Assembly (NCBI GenBank): GCA_902776835.1
Contig: CACYRK010000022.1
Span: 21,707 to 85,706, forward strand
From: an uncultured Bacteroidales bacterium
GTDB lineage: Bacteria > Bacteroidota > Bacteroidia > Bacteroidales > Muribaculaceae
Direction: 5' to 3'
DNA length: 64,000 nt
The position numbers and the translations under genes are program-made. The first letter of the stretch is position 1; the number at the start of each line of letters is the position of its first letter. The notes under the pieces were generated by a model. It was not told where the DNA came from, did no database searches, and was given only the letters and a program-made list of their open reading frames with translations. Of this stretch, positions 16,535-25,721 are shown piece after piece.

Positions 16535-17482
16535 ATGAGAATAATTTTTTTTGGTACTCCGGATTTTGCCGTCGAGAGTTTGAAACGACTCGTCGAGGCA
16601 GGTTACAATATTGTTAGCGTGGTCACGAGCCCCGATAAGCCTGGCGGCCGCAACCACCATATGCTTCAGAGCGACGTCAAACGCTACGCCCTGGAGCAAG
16701 GACTGCCGTTGCTGCAGCCCACCAACCTCAAGGACCCGGCATTCGTAGAACAACTGCGCGCACTCGACGCACAACTGTTTATCGTCATCGCCTTCCGCAT
16801 GCTGCCCGAAGTGGTGTGGACAATGCCGCCGTTGGGCACCTTTAACCTCCACGCCTCGCTGCTGCCGAAATACCGTGGCGCGGCACCCATCAACTGGGCC
16901 GTGATGAACGGCGACACACGCACGGGAGTCACCACGTTCTTCCTCAAGCACGAAATCGACACAGGCGACATCATCCAGCAGAAGGAAATCGCCATCGGCC
17001 GGCACGACAATGTGGAGGTGATTCACGACCGCCTGATGATGCTTGGTGCCGACATGGTGCTCGAGACCGTGGCAGCCATCCAGGCCGGCACCGTGCACCC
17101 CATCGCACAAGATCAACTTCTCACGGCCGGCCAAGAGCCCACCCCGGCACCAAAGATATTCAAAGACACGTGCCGCATCCACTGGCAGTGGCCTGCCGAG
17201 CGCGTCTACAACCATATCCGCGGCCTCTCGCCCTACCCGGCCGCATGGACCGAGATTTGTGGCGTCGACGGTGAGCCGCGCCAACTGAAGATTTTTGAGA
17301 CTGCTGAGCCCGTGCCGGCACAAGGATTAACGCCCGGCAGCGTGCGTGTGGATGGAAAGCGCATGCACATCGCGTGCGCCGACGGCTGGATTGAGATTCT
17401 GTCGCTGCAACTGGCCGGAAAACGCCGCATCACCACCGACGAATTCCTGCGTGGCTTCACGCCCTCGCACATCCCCACATAG
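16535..17482 (+). CDS. fmt: Methionyl-tRNA formyltransferase
   Basis: 315 residues, the normal length. It formylates the initiator Met-tRNA with 10-formyl-THF. Visible are the N-terminal FFGTPDFAVESL, the formyltransferase active-site segment NLHASLLPKYRGAAPINWA (Asn-His), EIDTGDIIQQ with the catalytic Asp, and a C-terminal OB-like domain from about 205. It converges with the GH9 gene, the two stops being only 6 bases apart. Confidence 0.97.
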   Translation: MRIIFFGTPDFAVESLKRLVEAGYNIVSVVTSPDKPGGRNHHMLQSDVKRYALEQGLPLLQPTNLKDPAFVEQLRALDAQLFIVIAFRMLPEVVWTMPPLGTFNLHASLLPKYRGAAPINWAVMNGDTRTGVTTFFLKHEIDTGDIIQQKEIAIGRHDNVEVIHDRLMMLGADMVLETVAAIQAGTVHPIAQDQLLTAGQEPTPAPKIFKDTCRIHWQWPAERVYNHIRGLSPYPAAWTEICGVDGEPRQLKIFETAEPVPAQGLTPGSVRVDGKRMHIACADGWIEILSLQLAGKRRITTDEFLRGFTPSHIPT

Positions 17483-17488
17483 CAAAGC

Positions 17489-20032
17489 CTATTCTGGCTT
17501 GGCGCCCTCGAGCAGTTGCTGAGGCAGCACGAAGGTGTAGCCGCGGCTCTCGAGGGTGTCGATGAGGCGTGGCAGTTCGTTATAGAACTTCTCGGGACGA
17601 CGCGGGTCGGTGCCCATGTGTATCATCAGGAAATGCCCGTTGAGGCCTTGCGACTGTTCGCACTCCATGATCTTGTTCCACAGCCAAGCATTGTCGCGGT
17701 ACACGTTGGCGCTCTCGCTCTCCACGCCCGGCCAGGTGTAGTCTAAGCAACTGAGGGTGCCCGGGGTGAAATTGATGACCTGCAGGCCCATCGACCGCGC
17801 CCACGACACCACCTCGGCATTGTACCACTCGTAGGGCGGCACGAAGTAAGGCGCCGACTGCGGTGTGATGCCGAAGGGTGACAAGCCGGCAAAAGCGCGT
17901 CGCAAATCAGCCTCAAACTCGCTGCGGCTCACTAGCGTGGAGTCACGCTTCTCCCAATCGCAGTAAAGCAAATGTGCGGCGCTGTGGGTGCTTATGTAAT
18001 GGCCTTGCGAGTGAAGTTGACTCACCAATTGACCATGCTTCTGCACAAAATCATCGGTGAAGAAAAACGCCGCCGGCACATGGCGCTGGCTCAGCGTGGC
18101 GATGATGGTGTCGGCGCCATCGAGATGGTCATGTGCGGTGAACACAAGGCACAGTTGCTTGCGCAGCGTGTCGCCGCGCACGATGCCGCCATGCGACATC
18201 ACGGTGTGTGGTACGCGCCCCTGCCGGCCCTGCATCTGGTAGTAGGCCAGCGGGAAGGTAAGCGAGGCGCTGCCGTCCATCGTGGGCTCGTTGGTGGAGT
18301 AGTCGTGCATATTGTCGTGGAAGACCACATCGCCGGGCTGAATGTCGAGGTAGTTGTCGCCAGGCAACTGGGCATCGTTGCGCTCGATGTTCACGCCTTT
18401 CAGGCTGCCAAAAATGGTGGCGTACACCGGGCCGTCGACCAGGCCGCCCGGCGTGTTGCCGATGTGCTGAAACACATAGTTGCTGTGAGGCTGATGCGGA
18501 TACACACCGCCACGCGGCAGTTCCACAATCATGCTCGTGCCCCAGGGGTTACAGCCCAGCAGCCAGTCGCGCAAGGCGGCTTCCATGGTGCGGAACGTGT
18601 CGTCGCCAGTGAGTTCGCGGTAGAGGATGCACTGCGTGAGCATGGCCGTGGTGAGGTTGTTGCTGCACCACACGCCAGGTATGCCCCACCGGAACGGATG
18701 CCCGGCGCCGCGTTGTGCCACGCGCTCAATGCCGCTGCGCAAGTTGCGCGCCATCTCCGACCGCAAGCGCGCGTCGCCAGCCACGGCCACACGATAGTGG
18801 CCCATGTTCATAAAGGGGTACCACTGGTAGTGGCGGGCGCTGTCGGCACCCATCCACGGCGTGATGGGCTCGCGGCGACCATATTCCACCGCCTGGCGCA
18901 GGTAGTCGCCGTTGCCCGTTGAGCGATACAACTCCACGGCAGCCAGTTCCATGTCGTCGACCCAGTTATCCTCCTCGTAGATGTAAGGCGAGACGATCGA
19001 CACCGTCTGGGTGTTTCCGGGCTTGTCGACACCAAGTTGATAGGCCGGCTGCGCTTTTTGGGCAATTTTTGCGGCAAAGTCGGGATAAAATGGCGCCAGC
19101 ACACGTGCCCCCATGGCGAAATCGCTGGCAAACTTGCCGGCAGTGCTCGCCGCTCCCATCGTAGCGTTCATGTATTTTCCGCGCTGCTGGGGCTTGCCGT
19201 CGACAAAATAGACCGGGCGGCCATTGTTCGGGCCCCAGCCGTAGTCCACCGGGTCGCTGGCGGGCAGTTTCACGCTGATGTGGTCGCGGTCGTCGGCAAT
19301 CTGGTTATATAACTCACCGGGTGCGGGATTCATGCGGTCGAGCCAGTCGAGTCCCCAATAAATCTCGTCGATGACGTCGGGAATGCCGTTGGCTCCCGGC
19401 AGGCCGTTGGCCTGGAAGGCGTCGCCAAAAGCCTCGGGGCACTGTTCCCAGGCGAGCATCATCTGGTAGATGGCGTTGGCGCTGGTGGGCGTGTACTGCA
19501 GCAGGTCGGCGGCATCGTGCCACCCACCGCGCACGTCGATTCGCTGTCCCTCGCGCGTAGGATGGTAGCGCACATAAGCATCGTGTGTGTGGCAACTGTC
19601 GCGCATAAACGGGTTGTAACCGCATCGCTGCTGCCGCATGTAGTTCAGGATGAAGTCGGCCGTGCCGTCGTACACATCAGTGCCGATGGCAAACGTTGGC
19701 GACACGGCGCCGGCAGCCTTCACATAGTAACTGCCTGGGCGCGTAAAGGCGCTGAAATCGAGGCGACACGTGGTGCGCAAGGTGTCGAGCGAGCCACACT
19801 GGGTCACGGCGTCGCTGTTGAGCACCACCTCGCCTGTGTAGGTGTCGATCAACTGAAATGCGGCTACCTTAACGTCGTCGTGGCTGAGGAAAACCGCCAC
19901 CTTCACGTCGTCGGGCAGATACCCCAACTGATTAATGCGGATAAACGAGCCCGCCGCAATTGTGGGCACCACAAGCAGCACCGCCAAAGCCAGCAGCACG
20001 CTCCGTCTCAAATCAAACACCTTATTTTGCAT
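17489..20032 (-). CDS. Glycoside hydrolase family 9 fused to a polysaccharide-deacetylase-like domain
   Basis: 847 residues with a signal peptide (about 1-27). An N-terminal Ig-like cellulase domain (about 29-118, INQLGYLPDD) is followed by an (alpha/alpha)6 GH9 catalytic domain (about 125-600). The GH9 DAGD motif appears as GGWHDAADL (173-176), and the proton-donor segment as YSTNEPTMD (Glu582). From about 625 a NodB/CE4-like domain begins: FTAHDHLDGADTI replaces the usual TFDDG, the metal motif HSAAH (683-687) is kept, and PPYEWY stands for RxPY. Secreted hydrolysis of a beta-glucan or chitin-like polymer, with a deacetylase role or a relic of one, is likely. It lies downstream of the GH18 gene on the same strand. 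Confidence 0.92.
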   Translation of the reverse strand: MQNKVFDLRRSVLLALAVLLVVPTIAAGSFIRINQLGYLPDDVKVAVFLSHDDVKVAAFQLIDTYTGEVVLNSDAVTQCGSLDTLRTTCRLDFSAFTRPGSYYVKAAGAVSPTFAIGTDVYDGTADFILNYMRQQRCGYNPFMRDSCHTHDAYVRYHPTREGQRIDVRGGWHDAADLLQYTPTSANAIYQMMLAWEQCPEAFGDAFQANGLPGANGIPDVIDEIYWGLDWLDRMNPAPGELYNQIADDRDHISVKLPASDPVDYGWGPNNGRPVYFVDGKPQQRGKYMNATMGAASTAGKFASDFAMGARVLAPFYPDFAAKIAQKAQPAYQLGVDKPGNTQTVSIVSPYIYEEDNWVDDMELAAVELYRSTGNGDYLRQAVEYGRREPITPWMGADSARHYQWYPFMNMGHYRVAVAGDARLRSEMARNLRSGIERVAQRGAGHPFRWGIPGVWCSNNLTTAMLTQCILYRELTGDDTFRTMEAALRDWLLGCNPWGTSMIVELPRGGVYPHQPHSNYVFQHIGNTPGGLVDGPVYATIFGSLKGVNIERNDAQLPGDNYLDIQPGDVVFHDNMHDYSTNEPTMDGSASLTFPLAYYQMQGRQGRVPHTVMSHGGIVRGDTLRKQLCLVFTAHDHLDGADTIIATLSQRHVPAAFFFTDDFVQKHGQLVSQLHSQGHYISTHSAAHLLYCDWEKRDSTLVSRSEFEADLRRAFAGLSPFGITPQSAPYFVPPYEWYNAEVVSWARSMGLQVINFTPGTLSCLDYTWPGVESESANVYRDNAWLWNKIMECEQSQGLNGHFLMIHMGTDPRRPEKFYNELPRLIDTLESRGYTFVLPQQLLEGAKPE

Positions 20033-20049
20033 ATTTTTTAATCAATTTT

Positions 20050-20081
20050 CGAGCAACCGAACACTCGAGCAACCGAACACT
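20050..20081. repeat. 16-bp tandem duplication
   Basis: CGAGCAACCGAACACT occurs twice in a row in the 69-base gap between the GH18 and GH9 genes. Confidence 0.85.
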
Positions 20082-20101
20082 CGATGTGGCATCAATAATC
20101 T

Positions 20102-21184
20102 TTAATCTTCCGCAAGGCATGTGGCGTTCCACACGGCGCGAGCCAGGGTGTGGTCGTCGGTGTCGGCTGCCGCGTCCCAGTACATCAGGCCGCGCATTCC
20201 CAAAGAGCGCACCCACTCGCCCTTGATGGCGATTGACCGCTCGTTGTCGTAGGAGCCCCAGTAAGCGCCATTGTGCGTGACATAAGGCACACGCGCCTGG
20301 TCGTCCCAGTTGTCGATCACGTAATCGCTGCCCAGTTGGCTCAACTTGCGGTAATCGACCGCCGTGGGCGACGTGCTGAACGAATGACGCACGTAGAACG
20401 GAACGCCAAGCACCATCTTGCTGAAGGGTACGCCAGCCTTGTGATAATTCTCGACAGCGCGCTGACAGTCGATATAAGCGGTGGCGTCGACCACAGCGTT
20501 ATGCGGATGCGGCGCCTCATCGAGGTCGTAGCACACCACGTTGATGAAATCGACATAAGGCACTGCTGCGGTAATGTCGATGTATCGCCAGCCCGATGTG
20601 TTGTGCTGGCGGTCCATGGCATACCCGGCAAAGGTGAGTAGCACATCGTCGCCCAGCGTGGCACGCAACTGCTTGAGCAACAAGGTGAAATTTGCCACGT
20701 CCACGGCTGGGTCGCAGGCAGCGCCGCTCCACGACAGGCCAGGGAATTCCCAGTCGAGGTCGATGCCGTCGATGCCATTCTCCTCGATAAACGCTTTGCA
20801 GTCGAGGGCGAAGGCCCGGCGGGCATCAGGCGACGCGGCGATCGCCGAAAAGCCCCCGTCCTGATAGTTGTCGTCGTTGACCACCGTATGGGTGAACGAG
20901 AGGCAGATTTTCAGGTCGGGATTGCTACGTTTCAGCGCCACCACGCGGTTAAAGCGATATTTCGCGCCCTGTAACTTAAAGCCTTGATACACGCCGTCGC
21001 GCACATACACCTCGGCGAAGCCATAGTTGATGTGTGTCACCAGGCTTGGGTCGGGCAACATCGACGCATAATAGGTGGTGTAAGCAAGCGCTATGGGTTC
21101 TTGCCCACGCGCCGGGGTGAGGCTCAAGGCCAGAGAGGCAATTATCACCGCCATGCAGCGGCATAATGTGTGATGAAGATGCAT
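20102..21184 (-). CDS. Glycoside hydrolase family 18 protein (chitinase/endo-GlcNAcase type)
   Basis: 360 residues. The start at 21184 gives a signal peptide (ASLALSLTPARG); an ATG 10 codons later is also possible. Longer readings would start upstream of the promoter. The catalytic strand is GIDGIDLDWEFPG, with the DxxDxDxE motif complete, so it should be active. INYGFAEV, the FAGYAM strand and GLMYWDAAAD complete the TIM barrel. There is no SusC/D pair next to it. With the following GH9-deacetylase fusion it suggests attack on GlcNAc- or glucose-containing beta-linked polymers in the periplasm or outside the cell. Confidence 0.92.
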   Translation of the reverse strand: MHLHHTLCRCMAVIIASLALSLTPARGQEPIALAYTTYYASMLPDPSLVTHINYGFAEVYVRDGVYQGFKLQGAKYRFNRVVALKRSNPDLKICLSFTHTVVNDDNYQDGGFSAIAASPDARRAFALDCKAFIEENGIDGIDLDWEFPGLSWSGAACDPAVDVANFTLLLKQLRATLGDDVLLTFAGYAMDRQHNTSGWRYIDITAAVPYVDFINVVCYDLDEAPHPHNAVVDATAYIDCQRAVENYHKAGVPFSKMVLGVPFYVRHSFSTSPTAVDYRKLSQLGSDYVIDNWDDQARVPYVTHNGAYWGSYDNERSIAIKGEWVRSLGMRGLMYWDAAADTDDHTLARAVWNATCLAED

Positions 21185-21202
21185 AATCGGTAGTCTTTTT
21201 GG

Positions 21203-21233
21203 CAAAGTTACGATTAAGCGAGCGATGAGCAAA
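21203..21233 (-). promoter_or_regulatory. Bacteroidetes-type promoter of the GH18-GH9 operon
   Basis: Minus strand: TTTG (21230-21233), 19-base spacer, TAACTTTG (21203-21210). It is a perfect match to both boxes and leaves a very short leader before the ATG at 21184. Confidence 0.82.
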
Positions 21234-21261
21234 GAAAAAAACAAGTTTTTTTCTTTGAAGT

Positions 21262-21306
21262 TTCTAGGGGTTCTAGTAGTTCTAGGGGTTCTAGAGGTTG
21301 TAGGGG
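21262..21306. repeat. 9-bp-period tandem array (TTCTAGNNG units)
   Basis: Five consecutive 9-base units: TTCTAGGGG, TTCTAGTAG, TTCTAGGGG, TTCTAGAGG, TTGTAGGGG. They lie between the rplQ terminator and the GH18 promoter. Confidence 0.92.
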
Positions 21307-21320
21307 CTATAGATTATAGA

Positions 21321-21354
21321 AAGAGGGTGTGCCAAAAAATTGACACACCCTCTT
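21321..21354 (-). terminator. Terminator of the ribosomal protein cluster (after rplQ)
   Basis: Perfect 11-bp stem (arms 21321-21331 and 21344-21354) with a 12-base A/T-rich loop, 45 bases beyond the rplQ stop; short T-containing tail on the minus strand. Confidence 0.75.
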
Positions 21355-21398
21355 GTGTTATGGGTTGCCGAGATGGTTCTCGGCGTTTTGCGAGCGTA

Positions 21399-21893
21399 TT
21401 ACTCGGCCACTTGCGTAGTTTCGTCGGCTGCGGGAGCGGCGGCCTCGGCGGCCTTCTTTCCCGACGAGCGGCGGCTGCGGCGAGTGGTTTTCTTCTTTGC
21501 GCCAGCCTCTTGCTGCTTTGCCTCGAGCATTGCCTCGTTGTAGTCGACAAGTTCGATGAAGCACATGCTTGCGTTGTCGCCCAAGCGGTTGCCCAACTTG
21601 AGGATGCGAGTGTAACCACCGGGACGGTCGGCAATCTTTTGCGACACGTTCTGGAAGAGTTCCTTAACGGCCTCTTTGTTCTGGAGGTGGCTGAACACAA
21701 TGCGACGCGAGTGAGTGTCGTCGTTCTTAGCGCGATTGATGATGGGCTCGGCATAAACGCGCAGAGCCTTAGCCTTGGGCACCGTGGTGATAATGCGCTT
21801 GTGCAGAATCAGCGAAGCGGTCATGTTAGAGAGCATGGCGTCGCGGTGCGCTTTCTTGCGGCTTAAGTGGTTGAATTTCTTATTATGTCTCAT
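21399..21893 (-). CDS. rplQ: 50S ribosomal protein L17
   Basis: 164 residues. The conserved L17 core covers about 1-125 ([20 protein letters not shown], then [14 protein letters not shown]). A low-complexity Lys/Arg then Ala/Glu tail of about 35 residues extends beyond the E. coli length. It is the last gene of the cluster and lies 6 bases after rpoA. Confidence 0.98.
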   Translation of the reverse strand: MRHNKKFNHLSRKKAHRDAMLSNMTASLILHKRIITTVPKAKALRVYAEPIINRAKNDDTHSRRIVFSHLQNKEAVKELFQNVSQKIADRPGGYTRILKLGNRLGDNASMCFIELVDYNEAMLEAKQQEAGAKKKTTRRSRRSSGKKAAEAAAPAADETTQVAE

Positions 21894-21899
21894 CGTTAA

Positions 21900-22892
21900 T
21901 TATTCTTTTTCTAATTTAAACTTCGTGATATCCATTCCAAACGAGAGTCCCAGGCTCGAGAGGAGGTCTTCGAGTTCGCTGAGCGACTTCTTACCGAAAT
22001 TGCGGAACTTGAGCAGGTCGGTCTTGTTGAAGCGCACGAGTTCGCCGAGCGTTTCGACTTCGGCCGACTTGAGGCAGTTGAGTGCACGCACCGAGAGGTC
22101 CATGTCGATAAGTTTGGTCTTGAGGAGTTGACGCATGTGCAGTACTTCCTCGTCAAACTCGTCGTTGCCTTCGGTCTCGGTAGTGTCGATATCGATTTTC
22201 TCGTCGGAGAAGAGCATAAAGTGCTGAATGAGGATCTTAGCCGACTCCTTGAGTGCCTCCTTGGGATGGATTGAGCCATCGGTGGTGATTTCGATAATCA
22301 GTTTCTCGTAGTCGGTTTTTTGCTCGACGCGGAAGTTGTCGACGGTGGTCTTAACGTTGATGATGGGCGTATAGATCGAGTCGATAGCAATCACGTCAAT
22401 GGGATCGTTGACATTCTGATTCTCCTCGGCGGGCACGTAACCGCGTCCCTTGTTGATAGAAATCTCGATTTGGAAACCGGTGCTTGGGTCGACGTGGCAA
22501 ATCTCGAGTTCGGGGTTGAGCACCTCGAAACCGCTGAGCACCTTGCCGATGTCACCAGCCTTAAATACATCCTGGCCCGAAACCTTGACGACTGCCTTCT
22601 CGTTCTCGGTATCGTCGACGATGCGTTTGAGGCGCACCTTCTTGAGGTTAAGGATGACGTTGGTCACGTCTTCCTTAACGCCCGGGATGGTTGCGAACTC
22701 ATGCTGCACGCCGTCGATACGGATGTTGCAGATGGCATATCCCTCAAGTCCGCTGAGCAGGATGCGGCGCAGAGCGTTACCCACGGTGACGCCGTAGCCG
22801 GGCTCCAAGGGGCGGAACTCGAATTTTCCGAAAGTGTTGTCGGCCTCCAACATTAACACTTTGTCGGGTTTCTGAAATGCTAAAATAGCCAT
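21900..22892 (-). CDS. rpoA: RNA polymerase alpha subunit
   Basis: 330 residues. The N-terminal assembly/dimer domain (about 1-235) has [17 protein letters not shown]. The C-terminal domain (about 250-320) has the helix-hairpin-helix pair [19 protein letters not shown] and [10 protein letters not shown], which contacts activators and UP elements. Its position rpsD-rpoA-rplQ is the usual one. Confidence 0.99.
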   Translation of the reverse strand: MAILAFQKPDKVLMLEADNTFGKFEFRPLEPGYGVTVGNALRRILLSGLEGYAICNIRIDGVQHEFATIPGVKEDVTNVILNLKKVRLKRIVDDTENEKAVVKVSGQDVFKAGDIGKVLSGFEVLNPELEICHVDPSTGFQIEISINKGRGYVPAEENQNVNDPIDVIAIDSIYTPIINVKTTVDNFRVEQKTDYEKLIIEITTDGSIHPKEALKESAKILIQHFMLFSDEKIDIDTTETEGNDEFDEEVLHMRQLLKTKLIDMDLSVRALNCLKSAEVETLGELVRFNKTDLLKFRNFGKKSLSELEDLLSSLGLSFGMDITKFKLEKE

Positions 22893-22904
22893 GGATAGAG
22901 AAAT

Positions 22905-23513
22905 TTACTGTTTAGAATACAACTCAACGATTAATTGTTCCTTGATGTTCTCAGGGATGTCCTCGCGCTGCGGCAGGTGCAGCAACTTACCACCCTTGAT
23001 GCTCTCGTCCCACTCAATCCAGGGGTACTTGCTGTGGTTGAATCCAGCCAGAGCGTCTTGGATGACCTCGAGCGATTTGGATTTCTCACGTACGGTGACC
23101 ACTTGACCCGGGTCGACCTTGTACGACGGGATGTTGACCACGCGGCCGTCGACGCTGATGTGACGGTGCAGCACGAGTTGACGTGCAGCGGCGCGTGTGG
23201 GGGCGATGCCCAGACGATACACCATGTTGTCGAGACGTTGCTCGAGCAGTTGCAGCAGCACCTCACCGGTGACGCCCTTCATGCTCGACGCCTTCTCAAA
23301 GAGGTTGCGGAACTGGCGCTCCAGGACGCCATAGGTGTATTTTGCTTTTTGTTTCTCACGAAGTTGGGTGCCATACTCCGACATTTTGCGGCGCTTGTTC
23401 AGGCCGTGCTGGCCGGGAGGATAGTTCTTCTTTGCCAAGACTTTGTCCTCGCCAAAGATGGGTTCACCAAGTTTGCGAGCGATTTTAGATTTTGGACCGG
23501 TATACCTTGCCAT
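22905..23513 (-). CDS. rpsD: 30S ribosomal protein S4
   Basis: 202 residues. The S4 RNA-binding domain starts near residue 93 ([20 protein letters not shown], then [14 protein letters not shown]). The N-terminus lacks the zinc CxxC of some S4 proteins. S4 nucleates 30S assembly and in other bacteria represses its own operon. Here it is preceded by a 144-base leader with a nested hairpin, which stands out in an otherwise tightly packed cluster. Confidence 0.98.
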   Translation of the reverse strand: MARYTGPKSKIARKLGEPIFGEDKVLAKKNYPPGQHGLNKRRKMSEYGTQLREKQKAKYTYGVLERQFRNLFEKASSMKGVTGEVLLQLLEQRLDNMVYRLGIAPTRAAARQLVLHRHISVDGRVVNIPSYKVDPGQVVTVREKSKSLEVIQDALAGFNHSKYPWIEWDESIKGGKLLHLPQREDIPENIKEQLIVELYSKQ

Positions 23514-23542
23514 TGTTTCTAATAATTAAAGTTGTGATGCGA

Positions 23543-23614
23543 GAATCACTATAGTGCAGCCGCGATTGCAAGAGAGGTTGAAGAAAGTTGCAATCCATTC
23601 ACTATAATCGATTC
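23543..23614 (-). promoter_or_regulatory. Structured RNA in the rpsD leader (candidate autoregulatory element)
   Basis: Three coaxial perfect stems on the transcript: GAATC/GATTC (23610-23614 with 23543-23547), TATAGTG/CACTATA (23600-23606 with 23550-23556) and GATTGCAA/TTGCAATC (23588-23595 with 23564-23571). They are separated by small internal loops and capped by a 16-base loop. The structure ends 30 bases before the S4 start codon. Twenty nested pairs in 72 bases are hard to explain by chance; an S4-binding role is inference. Confidence 0.62.
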
Positions 23615-23657
23615 GACTAATTAATTAATGAATGATTTGAAAAGATTAAGATTGTGA

Positions 23658-24047
23658 TTACACTCTCCTTCTCTTGGGAGGACGGCACCCGTTGTGTGGC
23701 AGCGGGGTCACGTCGATGATCTCAGTTACGGCGATGCCGGCACCATGGATGGTGCGGATAGCCGACTCACGGCCGTTGCCGGGACCTTTCACATAGGCTT
23801 TCACCTTGCGCAGACCCAGGTCATAGGCGACCTTAGCACAATCTTGGGCGGCCATCTGGGCGGCGTAAGGAGTGTTCTTCTTACTGCCACGGAAGCCCAT
23901 CTTGCCGGCCGACGACCAAGAGATTACCTGTCCCTCACCGTTGGCGAGGCACACAATGATGTTGTTGAAAGAAGAATGTACATGAAGTTGACCTACGCCG
24001 TCAACCTTAACAACTCTCTTCTTTGCTGCGACTGTCTTTTTTGCCAT
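23658..24047 (-). CDS. rpsK: 30S ribosomal protein S11
   Basis: 129 residues, usual length. Contains [22 protein letters not shown] N-terminal strand and ends with the conserved [11 protein letters not shown] tail of the platform protein S11. It lies 9 bases after rpsM and is followed by the long rpsD leader. Confidence 0.98.
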   Translation of the reverse strand: MAKKTVAAKKRVVKVDGVGQLHVHSSFNNIIVCLANGEGQVISWSSAGKMGFRGSKKNTPYAAQMAAQDCAKVAYDLGLRKVKAYVKGPGNGRESAIRTIHGAGIAVTEIIDVTPLPHNGCRPPKRRRV

Positions 24048-24056
24048 ACTTTAATA

Positions 24057-24437
24057 TTATTTAGTAGCTTTCTTCTTGTTAGCAACAGTTTTCTTGCGTC
24101 CCTTGCGGGTACGTGCATTGTTCTTCGTGCTCTGACCGCGAACGGGGAGACCGTTACGGTGACGGATGCCACGATAGCAACCGATGTCCATCAATCGCTT
24201 GATGTTCATCTGAGTCTCGCTGCGGAGGTCACCCTCCACTTTGTACTCGTTACCGATTACCTCACGCACCTTGGCGGCCTCGGCATCGGTCCAATCTTTG
24301 ACCTTGGTGTCTTCGCTCACACCGGCTTTCTCGAGAATGGTGGCGGCTGAACTGCGACCGATCCCGTAGATGTAGGTGAGTGCAATCACGCCGCGCTTGT
24401 TTTGGGGTAAATCTACTCCAACAATACGTACTGCCAT
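24057..24437 (-). CDS. rpsM: 30S ribosomal protein S13
   Basis: 126 residues. Starts [16 protein letters not shown] with the helix-turn-helix segment [15 protein letters not shown], and has the [14 protein letters not shown] motif followed by a basic tail that contacts P-site tRNA. It has its own promoter (24459-24488), which splits the cluster here. Confidence 0.98.
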   Translation of the reverse strand: MAVRIVGVDLPQNKRGVIALTYIYGIGRSSAATILEKAGVSEDTKVKDWTDAEAAKVREVIGNEYKVEGDLRSETQMNIKRLMDIGCYRGIRHRNGLPVRGQSTKNNARTRKGRKKTVANKKKATK

Positions 24438-24458
24438 ATTCTATTCTAAAAATTTTTG

Positions 24459-24488
24459 CAAAGTTAATCAAATAAATTGAGTTATCAA
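24459..24488 (-). promoter_or_regulatory. Internal promoter before rpsM (alpha operon)
   Basis: Minus strand: TTG (24486-24488), 19-base spacer, TAACTTTG (24459-24466). The -33 box overlaps the rpmJ stop codon. It would drive rpsM-rpsK-rpsD-rpoA-rplQ separately from the spc genes. Confidence 0.75.
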
Positions 24489-24601
24489 CCCTGACGCACT
24501 TTAAACTTAGGGTTCTTTTTGTTGATCACGTACAAGCGACCCTTGCGACGGACGATTTTGCAGTCGGGGGTGCGTTTCTTGATGGATGCTCTTACTTTCA
24601 T
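24485..24601 (-). CDS. rpmJ: 50S ribosomal protein L36 (zinc-free type)
   Basis: 38 residues, [20 protein letters not shown] to the end KVRQG. Of the four zinc ligands of classical L36 (three Cys and one His) only the second Cys remains, so this is a C-minus form that does not need zinc. The usual genome pairing with a zinc-binding paralogue cannot be checked here. It lies between infA and the rpsM promoter. Confidence 0.95.
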   Translation of the reverse strand: MKVRASIKKRTPDCKIVRRKGRLYVINKKNPKFKVRQG

Positions 24602-24655
24602 AATACTCAATGAGAAATATTGTTGCCACATCACACGCTGGTGCGTGGCGTTGTG

Positions 24656-24874
24656 TTATTTATATCTGAATGAAATACGTCCCTTGGTCAAGTCGTAGGG
24701 CGACATCTCGACCTTCACCTTGTCGCCAGGGAGGATTTTGATGTAGTGCATGCGCATCTTGCCCGAGATGTGGGCGGTGATTTGATGCCCATTTTCCAGT
24801 TCCACCCGGAACATCGCATTGCTCAGTGCCTCGACGATGGTTCCGTCTAATTCAATTGCAGTCTGTTTTGCCAT
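24656..24874 (-). CDS. infA: Translation initiation factor IF-1
   Basis: 72 residues with an OB fold: [26 protein letters not shown] and the end [12 protein letters not shown] longer in-frame ORF exists upstream but only this ATG gives IF-1 of normal length. It follows map by 35 bases, as in other Bacteroidales. Confidence 0.98.
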   Translation of the reverse strand: MAKQTAIELDGTIVEALSNAMFRVELENGHQITAHISGKMRMHYIKILPGDKVKVEMSPYDLTKGRISFRYK

Positions 24875-24909
24875 ATAAGTGTGTGTAGTGTAAGGTTTGA
24901 ATAAGTCGA

Positions 24910-25695
24910 TCAAATGAAACGGTCGCCAAGCACTTCCTTCACGTAATCGAACGACGAGAGGATGTCGGGCTTGCCGTGGTGCACAGCGATCGAGTGCTCG
25001 AAGTGTGCGCTGGGCTTGCGGTCGCGCGTGCGGGTTGTCCACCCGTCGCGCTCAACCACAATGTTTTTGCTGCCCATATTAATCATCGGCTCGATGGCGA
25101 TGGTCATGCCATTCTTGATGAGCGGCCCGGTGCCCCGGCGCCCGTAATTGGGCACCTCAGGGTCCTCGTGGAGTTTGCGCCCCACTCCGTGTCCGCACAT
25201 CTCACGCACCACGCTGTAGCCACGGTGCTCGCAGTAGGATTGCACGGCATTGCCGATGTCGCCGATGCGGTTGCCCGGCACGGCATGCTCAATGCCCACG
25301 TAGAGCGACTCCTTGGTGGTGACGAGCAGGCGGCGCACCTCGTCGCTGACCTCACCCACGCAGAATGTGTAGGTGCTGTCGCCGTTGTAACCGGCCTTGG
25401 TCACGGCGCCGCAGTCGACCGACACGATGTCGCCCTCGCGCAGCGCATAGTTCGACGGGATGCCATGCACCACCACCTCGTTTACCGAGATGCATACCGA
25501 CGCCGGAAAGCCATAGAGGCCCAGGAAGCCCGGCACTGCCTCTTGCGAGCGGATGTACTCGTCGGCAATCTGGTTGAGCCGTCGTGTGGTCACGCCTGGT
25601 GCCACCCACTTGGCTACCTCGCCAAGCGTTCGGGCCACCACCAGGTTGGCCTCACGCAGCAACTCTATTTCCTCGTCGGTCTTGAGATAAATCAT
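24910..25695 (-). CDS. map: Methionine aminopeptidase, type I
   Basis: 261 residues. Removes the N-terminal Met from nascent proteins. The five metal ligands are visible in SVDCGA (Asp), GDSTYTF (Asp), [10 protein letters not shown] (His), AIEPMI (Glu) and FEHSIAV (Glu). It sits between secY and infA in the spc region, the Bacteroidetes arrangement without adk. Confidence 0.98.
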   Translation of the reverse strand: MIYLKTDEEIELLREANLVVARTLGEVAKWVAPGVTTRRLNQIADEYIRSQEAVPGFLGLYGFPASVCISVNEVVVHGIPSNYALREGDIVSVDCGAVTKAGYNGDSTYTFCVGEVSDEVRRLLVTTKESLYVGIEHAVPGNRIGDIGNAVQSYCEHRGYSVVREMCGHGVGRKLHEDPEVPNYGRRGTGPLIKNGMTIAIEPMINMGSKNIVVERDGWTTRTRDRKPSAHFEHSIAVHHGKPDILSSFDYVKEVLGDRFI

Positions 25696-25721
25696 TTAAC
25701 TTATTCGCCTCCTTACGTTAC

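Noticed and set aside
23520..23657. tRNA gene in the rpsK-rpsD gap
   Set aside because: The stems form one extended hairpin, with no cloverleaf, no TTCGA arm in place and no acceptor end.
24875..25042. N-terminal extension of IF-1 reading into map
   Set aside because: It overlaps map, and IF-1 is a 72-residue protein starting at the ATG at 24874.
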